Part shown: piece by piece, positions 58,964-64,000 of the stretch
Numbering within the stretch: the first letter of the stretch is position 1
How the letters are laid out: each line of letters opens with the position of its first letter
Source: Corynebacterium crudilactis
GTDB taxonomy: Bacteria; Actinomycetota; Actinomycetes; Mycobacteriales; Mycobacteriaceae
Length of the DNA stretch: 64,000 nucleotides
Direction: 5' to 3'
Assembly (NCBI RefSeq): GCF_001643015.1
Contig: NZ_CP015622.1
Coordinates: 943,358 to 1,007,357 of the forward strand
Notes under the pieces: model-generated
What the model was told of the DNA's origin: nothing
Seen by the model: only the letters and a program-made list of their open reading frames with translations
Database searches by the model: none
Position numbers and translations under genes: made by a program

Positions 58964-61900
58964 CACCGATGCTCGCAGGATTGTTGAAAATTGCTGCAAC
59001 TGACCCTAAATTGAAGGGGCTCATATCGAATGTGGGGCAGCAGCACCTGCATATTACTGGCATCGATCAGGCACGCCCCTGGGTATTGGGGGCGCTTGCA
59101 CATCACGCACCGGTACTCGTGGTTACTGCGACGGGGCGTGAGGCTGAAGATCTCACTGCTGAATTGAAAGCGATGATGGGGGATAAAGTCGCGTGGCTTC
59201 CATCCTGGGAGACTTTGCCCCATGAGCGTTTGAGTCCTGGCGTGGATATTGTGGGTAAGCGTGCTCAAGTACTCAATCACTTGGGGGATCTGAGCATTGT
59301 TGTCGCTGCTGCCCGAGCTTTTTGCCAGCCGGTGCTTAAAGATGCAGAAGGTCGTGCTCCTTTAGTTCTTGCAGAAGGCGCAGAGTTTGATTTCTCCTCT
59401 TTGACCAATGAACTGGTATTTCGTGCGTATAAGCATGTAGATATGGTGGCTAAGCGAGGAGAGTTTGCTACTCGCGGTGGCATTTTGGATATTTTCCCCA
59501 CCACGTTGGATTATCCAGTGCGTGTGGAGTTCTGGGGCGATGAAGTTTCTGATATCCGACAGTTTTCGGTAGCCGATCAGCGCACCATCCCAGAAATTAC
59601 TATTCAGCGCATTGAGATCTTCCCGGCGCGTGAACTGCTTATTACTGAAGATGTTGCAGCCCGTGCAGAAGCACTCATGGTGAAACACCCTGGTAATCCC
59701 ACGTTGGTGGAGATGCTGTCTCGTATTGCTGATTCCCAAGATGTGGATGGCATGGAAGCGCTGATTCCAGCGTTGACGGATACTCCGATGATCCCGATGC
59801 TGGAGCTGATGCCACCACATACGCATGTTGTGGTGATTGCTCCAGAAAAGGTACGCAGGCGCATTGCTGATTTAGAGGCAACTGATGCTGAGTTCTTAAT
59901 GGCAGGGTGGGAAGCTGCTGCCATGGGTGCTGATGGTCCGATAGCTGCAGAGGGCTTGGACTTGGAAGCTTCTAGCTATCGCAGTTATGAAAGTTTGGGG
60001 GTCTCTGCGTCGAAAAGCGATATGCGCTGGTGGACTTTCGCGCCTCCGGGCATGTTTGAGGCGTCGGAGGATGCGACGCTGCCGCTAGAGTTTGAACCTG
60101 GACCTGCGCCGCGCGGTGAGCTGCCGAAAATCGACGAGATGATGGCTCAGCTGCTCGCGCACACTTTGGCTGGTGGTCGTGCGGCTTTTATTGCGCCGAC
60201 GCAGGGCGCAATCAAGCGCATGGTGGAACGCTTCGCAGAGAAGGGAATTCCCACTCATGTGGCGACTCCTGGCTGGGAGCCGACGCCTGGTCAGGTGACG
60301 CTTTATCATGCGCTGAGCCATGGCGGATTGGTGCTTCCTAAAGTGCGCAAACACCGTGATGGTGCCGCGATGCCACTGGTGATTATTACAGAAACTGATC
60401 TCACTGGTAACCGCGTGGGCGATATTGCGGGTGCGAAACGCCGACCTGCAAAGCGCCGCAACAAGGTTGATCCGCTGGCGCTGGAACCTGGTGATTTGGT
60501 TGTTCATGAAACCCACGGCATTGGTCGTTTTGTGAAAATGACAGAACGCACCATTTCCGCAGGTGATGAAACCTCAAGGCGCGAATATATCGTGTTGGAA
60601 TACGCGCCATCCAAGCGCGGGCAGCCTGGAGATCAGCTCTACGTTCCGATGGATGCGCTGGATATGTTGAGCCGCTATGTCGGTGGCGAAAAGCCCACCC
60701 TATCCAAAATGGGTGGCTCTGATTGGAAGAACGCCAAAACCAAAGCACGTGCTGCGGTGCGCGAAATCGCAGGTGAATTGGTGGAGCTCTATGCCAAGCG
60801 CCAATCCGCGCCGGGTCATCCTTTTGCGCCGGATACTCCGTGGCAAAAAGAGATGGAAGATAACTTCCCCTACGTGGAAACTGAAGATCAGATGCTGGCG
60901 ATCGATGCGGTGAAGGAGGACATGGAAAAAAGTGTTCCTATGGACCGCGTGATCATTGGTGATGTTGGCTACGGAAAAACTGAAGTGGCGGTGCGTGCAG
61001 CATTCAAAGCTGTACAAGATGGAAAACAGGTGGCAGTTCTCGTACCAACCACTTTGCTTGCGCAGCAGCACCACTCCACTTTTGAAGAGCGCATGGCGGG
61101 TTTCCCGATCACTATTAAGGGCTTGTCGCGCTTTACATCGACGGCAGATTCTAAGGAAGTCCTGGCAGGACTTGCAGCGGGATCCGTGGATATTGTCATT
61201 GGTACGCACCGCTTGCTGCAAACTGGTGTGCAGTGGAAAAACTTAGGCCTTGTCATCGTGGATGAGGAGCAGCGTTTTGGAGTGGAGCACAAAGAACATA
61301 TCAAGGCATTGCGCACCCACGTGGATGTGTTGACTATGTCTGCAACTCCGATTCCGCGCACCTTGGAAATGTCTATGGCGGGTATCCGTGAAATGACCAC
61401 GATGCTGACCCCGCCTGAGGATAGGCATCCGATTTTGACCTATGTCGGCCCTTATGAAGATAAGCAGGTTGCAGCATCGATTCGCCGTGAATTGCTGCGC
61501 GATGGCCAGGTCTTTTTCATTCACAACAAGGTTGCCGATATTGAGAAGAAGGCGCGCGAGATCCGTGACCTTGTTCCAGAAGCCCGCGTGGTGGTTGCTC
61601 ATGGACAGATGAATGAAGATTTGCTTGAGCAAACTGTTCAAGGGTTCTGGGATCGTGAATATGATGTGCTGGTGTGTACAACAATTGTGGAAACTGGTTT
61701 GGATATCGCCAATGCCAATACCTTGATTGTGGAAAATGCACACCACATGGGCTTGTCCCAGCTGCACCAGTTGCGAGGACGTGTGGGCCGTTCCCGCGAG
61801 CGTGGCTATGCCTATTTCTTGTATCCAAAGGGTGCTACGTTGACGGAAACTTCTTATGATCGATTGGCAACCATTGCGCAGAACAATGATTTGGGTGCCG

Positions 61901-62613
61901 GCATGGCAGTGGCCATGAAGGATCTGGAAATGCGCGGTGCCGGCAATGTCTTAGGTGCTGAACAATCAGGACATATCGCGGGCGTTGGTTTTGATCTCTA
62001 TGTTCGCCTCGTCGGTGAAGCCGTTGAAGCATATCGCGCGCTTGCTGATGGAAAAGCAGTGGATGGCACAGTGAAGGGGCCAAAGGAAATCCGCGTGGAT
62101 CTTCCCGTGGATGCGCATATTCCGGAAAAGTACATCAACGCCGAACGTTTGCGCCTAGAGATCTATCGCAAGCTTGCACAGTCTGAATCTGAAGTAGATT
62201 TGCGCCTTGCAGTCGAAGAAATGGAAGACCGCTACGGTCCAATCCCTGAAGAAGTCTCACGCTTGCTGTCTGTGTCGCGCTTGCGCCATCTCATGCGGGA
62301 AGCACACTTGACAGATATTGCCGTGCAAGGAACCCGCATCAAGGTCCACCCTGTGGATCTGGCGGATTCCCAGCAAGTTCGCCTCAAGCGCCTGTTCCCA
62401 GGCGCCACCTACCGGGCTGCAGCTAAAGCTATCCAGCTGTCTTTCCCGAAGGCAGGCAAGAAGGTGACAGATCCTTTGCTTCGCGACGTCGACCTGCTCC
62501 AGTGGGTCGCGGACTTTATTTCCAACATGTTTAATTTGGAAGAAATCGATGTCCGCGGACCACAACCTGGAAAGCCTAAGAAGAAATCAACGGTGATCTC
62601 CGTCAGTACTTAA
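58960..62613 (+). CDS. mfd: Transcription-repair coupling factor Mfd
   Basis: A 1217-aa ATPase that pushes stalled RNA polymerase off DNA lesions and recruits UvrA. N-terminal UvrB-like region (about 1-350), RNA-polymerase-interacting CarD-like domain ([20 protein letters not shown], about 507), helicase Walker [26 protein letters not shown] box, [18 protein letters not shown] translocation motif, [20 protein letters not shown] and the C-terminal regulatory domain. Starts with GTG inside the tetR stop. The last 27 bases overlap the convergent ABC transporter gene. Confidence 0.97.
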   Translation: MTPMLAGLLKIAATDPKLKGLISNVGQQHLHITGIDQARPWVLGALAHHAPVLVVTATGREAEDLTAELKAMMGDKVAWLPSWETLPHERLSPGVDIVGKRAQVLNHLGDLSIVVAAARAFCQPVLKDAEGRAPLVLAEGAEFDFSSLTNELVFRAYKHVDMVAKRGEFATRGGILDIFPTTLDYPVRVEFWGDEVSDIRQFSVADQRTIPEITIQRIEIFPARELLITEDVAARAEALMVKHPGNPTLVEMLSRIADSQDVDGMEALIPALTDTPMIPMLELMPPHTHVVVIAPEKVRRRIADLEATDAEFLMAGWEAAAMGADGPIAAEGLDLEASSYRSYESLGVSASKSDMRWWTFAPPGMFEASEDATLPLEFEPGPAPRGELPKIDEMMAQLLAHTLAGGRAAFIAPTQGAIKRMVERFAEKGIPTHVATPGWEPTPGQVTLYHALSHGGLVLPKVRKHRDGAAMPLVIITETDLTGNRVGDIAGAKRRPAKRRNKVDPLALEPGDLVVHETHGIGRFVKMTERTISAGDETSRREYIVLEYAPSKRGQPGDQLYVPMDALDMLSRYVGGEKPTLSKMGGSDWKNAKTKARAAVREIAGELVELYAKRQSAPGHPFAPDTPWQKEMEDNFPYVETEDQMLAIDAVKEDMEKSVPMDRVIIGDVGYGKTEVAVRAAFKAVQDGKQVAVLVPTTLLAQQHHSTFEERMAGFPITIKGLSRFTSTADSKEVLAGLAAGSVDIVIGTHRLLQTGVQWKNLGLVIVDEEQRFGVEHKEHIKALRTHVDVLTMSATPIPRTLEMSMAGIREMTTMLTPPEDRHPILTYVGPYEDKQVAASIRRELLRDGQVFFIHNKVADIEKKAREIRDLVPEARVVVAHGQMNEDLLEQTVQGFWDREYDVLVCTTIVETGLDIANANTLIVENAHHMGLSQLHQLRGRVGRSRERGYAYFLYPKGATLTETSYDRLATIAQNNDLGAGMAVAMKDLEMRGAGNVLGAEQSGHIAGVGFDLYVRLVGEAVEAYRALADGKAVDGTVKGPKEIRVDLPVDAHIPEKYINAERLRLEIYRKLAQSESEVDLRLAVEEMEDRYGPIPEEVSRLLSVSRLRHLMREAHLTDIAVQGTRIKVHPVDLADSQQVRLKRLFPGATYRAAAKAIQLSFPKAGKKVTDPLLRDVDLLQWVADFISNMFNLEEIDVRGPQPGKPKKKSTVISVST

Positions 62614-64000
62614 ATCTGACTCAATGATGGAGGGGGCGTTGAATTGGGAGTTGTATAACGTCCAATACGCCCCCTTCTTCGCCATCAATTCACGATGATT
62701 TCCCTGCTCCACGATCTCTCCGTCTTTCATCATCAAAATGAGATTGGCATCGCGGATAGTGGACAGTCGGTGTGCGATAACAAAAGCAGTGCGGTCTTGG
62801 CGCAATTTCGACATGGCGCGCTGAATCAATAATTCTGTACGCGTATCTACTGACGAGGTTGCCTCATCCAAGATCAACAACCGCGGGTTTGCCAAGAATG
62901 CGCGAGCAATGGTGACCAACTGACGTTCTCCTACAGACAGGTTCACTGCTTCATCATCTAATACAGTGTCGTAGCCATCGGGGAGTGAACGCACAAAACG
63001 ATCCACATAAGCAGCCTTGGACGCATTAAGCATCTCGTTCTCGGTTGCTTCCGGCCGGCCATAAAGGATATTTTCCCTAATCGTTCCAGCAAACAACCAC
63101 GTATCTTGGAGCACCATACCGGTGCGTGAACGCAGATCCTCGCGGGTCATATCCTGAATATCAACGGCCGTATCTGCGGTGCGGCCCAAAGTAATGGAAC
63201 CACTGTTGAGGTCATAGAAACGCATGATCAGGTTCACCAGCGTGGTTTTACCAGCACCAGTAGGGCCCACGATGGCAATCGTACTGCCGGAGCGAACTTC
63301 GAGATCTAGATTATTGATCAACGGGCGCTCTTCTGTGTAGCCGAAGGTGACGTTCTTAAATTCCAAACGATTGGCATCATCTGCAACAGTTTCAGGCTGC
63401 GCAGGATCACTGTCCTGTTCCTTTTCGTCGAGAAGCTCAAACACGCGCTCGGCGCTGGCCACGCCGGACTGCAGCAGATTGGCCATGGAACCTAATTGCG
63501 ACAGCGGTTGGGTAAATTGGCGGGAATATTGGATGAAGGATTGCACGCCACCGATAGACAAAGAACCAGAAGCAACTTGCAAACCACCCACCACAGCGAT
63601 GGCCACATAGCTTAAATTACCCACGAACATCATGGTGGGCATGATGATACCGGAAATAAATTGAGCTCCGAAGCTGGCTTTATAAACAGCCTGGTTTTCT
63701 TCTTCAAAAGCTTTTTGCGCTTCCTTTTGGTGCCCAAAAACCTTTACCACCGCATGGCCGGAATAGGTTTCCTCCACGCGTGCATTCAAGATTCCTGTTT
63801 GTTTCCATTGCTCCGCAAACAGCTTTTGCGAGCGGCTCGCTACTAAAACAGTGACTAGGACAGTAACCGGAATAGATACCAGCGCAACCAAAGCAAGCAA
63901 CGGGGAGATGATAAACATCATCACCAACACGCCCACGACTGTGAGTAGGGAAGTGATTGCCTGCGACAACGTCTGTTGCAAGGACTGCCCAATATTATCT
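62587..64000 (-). CDS. ABC multidrug/lipid exporter, partial (cut by window end)
   Basis: The C-terminal 471 residues of a half-size ABC exporter; the frame continues past 64000 ([15 protein letters not shown] before the first internal start). Four or more transmembrane helices precede the ATPase: Walker [21 protein letters not shown]-loop [20 protein letters not shown], signature [15 protein letters not shown], Walker [16 protein letters not shown]-loop IAHRLSTI. Signature LSVGE is a variant of LSGGQ. Such genes commonly occur in pairs coding a heterodimer. Overlaps the 3' end of mfd. Confidence 0.93.
   Translation of the reverse strand, partial: DNIGQSLQQTLSQAITSLLTVVGVLVMMFIISPLLALVALVSIPVTVLVTVLVASRSQKLFAEQWKQTGILNARVEETYSGHAVVKVFGHQKEAQKAFEEENQAVYKASFGAQFISGIIMPTMMFVGNLSYVAIAVVGGLQVASGSLSIGGVQSFIQYSRQFTQPLSQLGSMANLLQSGVASAERVFELLDEKEQDSDPAQPETVADDANRLEFKNVTFGYTEERPLINNLDLEVRSGSTIAIVGPTGAGKTTLVNLIMRFYDLNSGSITLGRTADTAVDIQDMTREDLRSRTGMVLQDTWLFAGTIRENILYGRPEATENEMLNASKAAYVDRFVRSLPDGYDTVLDDEAVNLSVGERQLVTIARAFLANPRLLILDEATSSVDTRTELLIQRAMSKLRQDRTAFVIAHRLSTIRDANLILMMKDGEIVEQGNHRELMAKKGAYWTLYNSQFNAPSIIESDLSTDGDHR

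Overview
The window looks like chromosome of Corynebacterium glutamicum or a very close relative. Markers of this lineage are a secreted mycolyltransferase (cmt3 type), a resuscitation-promoting factor with DUF348/G5/RPF domains (rpf2), a 480-residue gluconeogenic GAPDH with an N-terminal extension, a polyphosphate kinase 2 with a Lys-rich tail, an AmtR-type operator before urea transport genes, an MmpL-type lipid exporter, and many genes whose -10 hexamer lies 6-8 nt before the start codon (leaderless mRNAs). Base composition is moderate except in the first ~4.2 kb, which is clearly GC-richer and looks foreign.

Region 1 (1-4183) is a foreign block: a TRAP small permease, a divergent FCD-type GntR regulator coupled to a 3-hydroxyisobutyrate-dehydrogenase-family enzyme, a tRNA-Pro-like 3' end with nearby GGTCCAA repeats (probable attachment-site remnant), and a decayed ISL3 element of the IS31831 type. 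Both IS ends can be read (2704 and 4183), but there is no target duplication, so the IS marks a rearranged junction with the core. The element also replaces the C-terminus of a membrane protein (4096-4776).

Region 2 (5.3-14.3 kb) is housekeeping: tatD-like, rpf2, ksgA, ispE, an ABC-F protein, pyridoxal kinase, a TlpA-like redoxin, two tandem 107-aa ABM monooxygenase-like proteins and ppk2B. Region 3 (14.5-25.1 kb) has a Cof-type HAD phosphatase, a 3-hydroxyisobutyryl-CoA hydrolase-like protein, two uncharacterised proteins (DUF5808-like and DUF6882-like), cmt3, an mmpL-tetR operon with a palindromic operator candidate, an RraA-family protein, a six-TM protein and a DUF2199-like protein. Region 4 (25.4-43.7 kb) has a DUF222/HNH protein, prfC, the urtABCDE urea transporter operon, two peptidyl-tRNA hydrolase genes, a nitronate monooxygenase, gapB, a tiny Cys-rich protein, rplY with a leader terminator, a VOC protein, and the glmU-prs-alkD-like operon followed upstream by an MFS transporter.

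Region 5 (43.7-50.8 kb) has a Tat-exported multicopper oxidase, an ABC exporter linked to a NarL-type two-component system (cgtS8/R8), a 44-aa hydrophobic mini-protein, a BrkB/YihY membrane protein and a small secreted protein. Region 6 (50.8-54.8 kb) is the most unusual unit: an IclR regulator that appears to start at ATT, divergent from a fused dehydrogenase-RraA aldolase, a TRAP large-permease-like transporter and an 83-aa two-TM protein, with an operator palindrome and a strong terminator. I read it as an undescribed hydroxy-acid uptake and cleavage module. Region 7 (54.8-64 kb) has ggtB, a small protein behind a structured leader, an excalibur-domain protein, tRNA-Gln(UUG), a TetR regulator coupled to mfd, and an ABC multidrug exporter cut by the window end.
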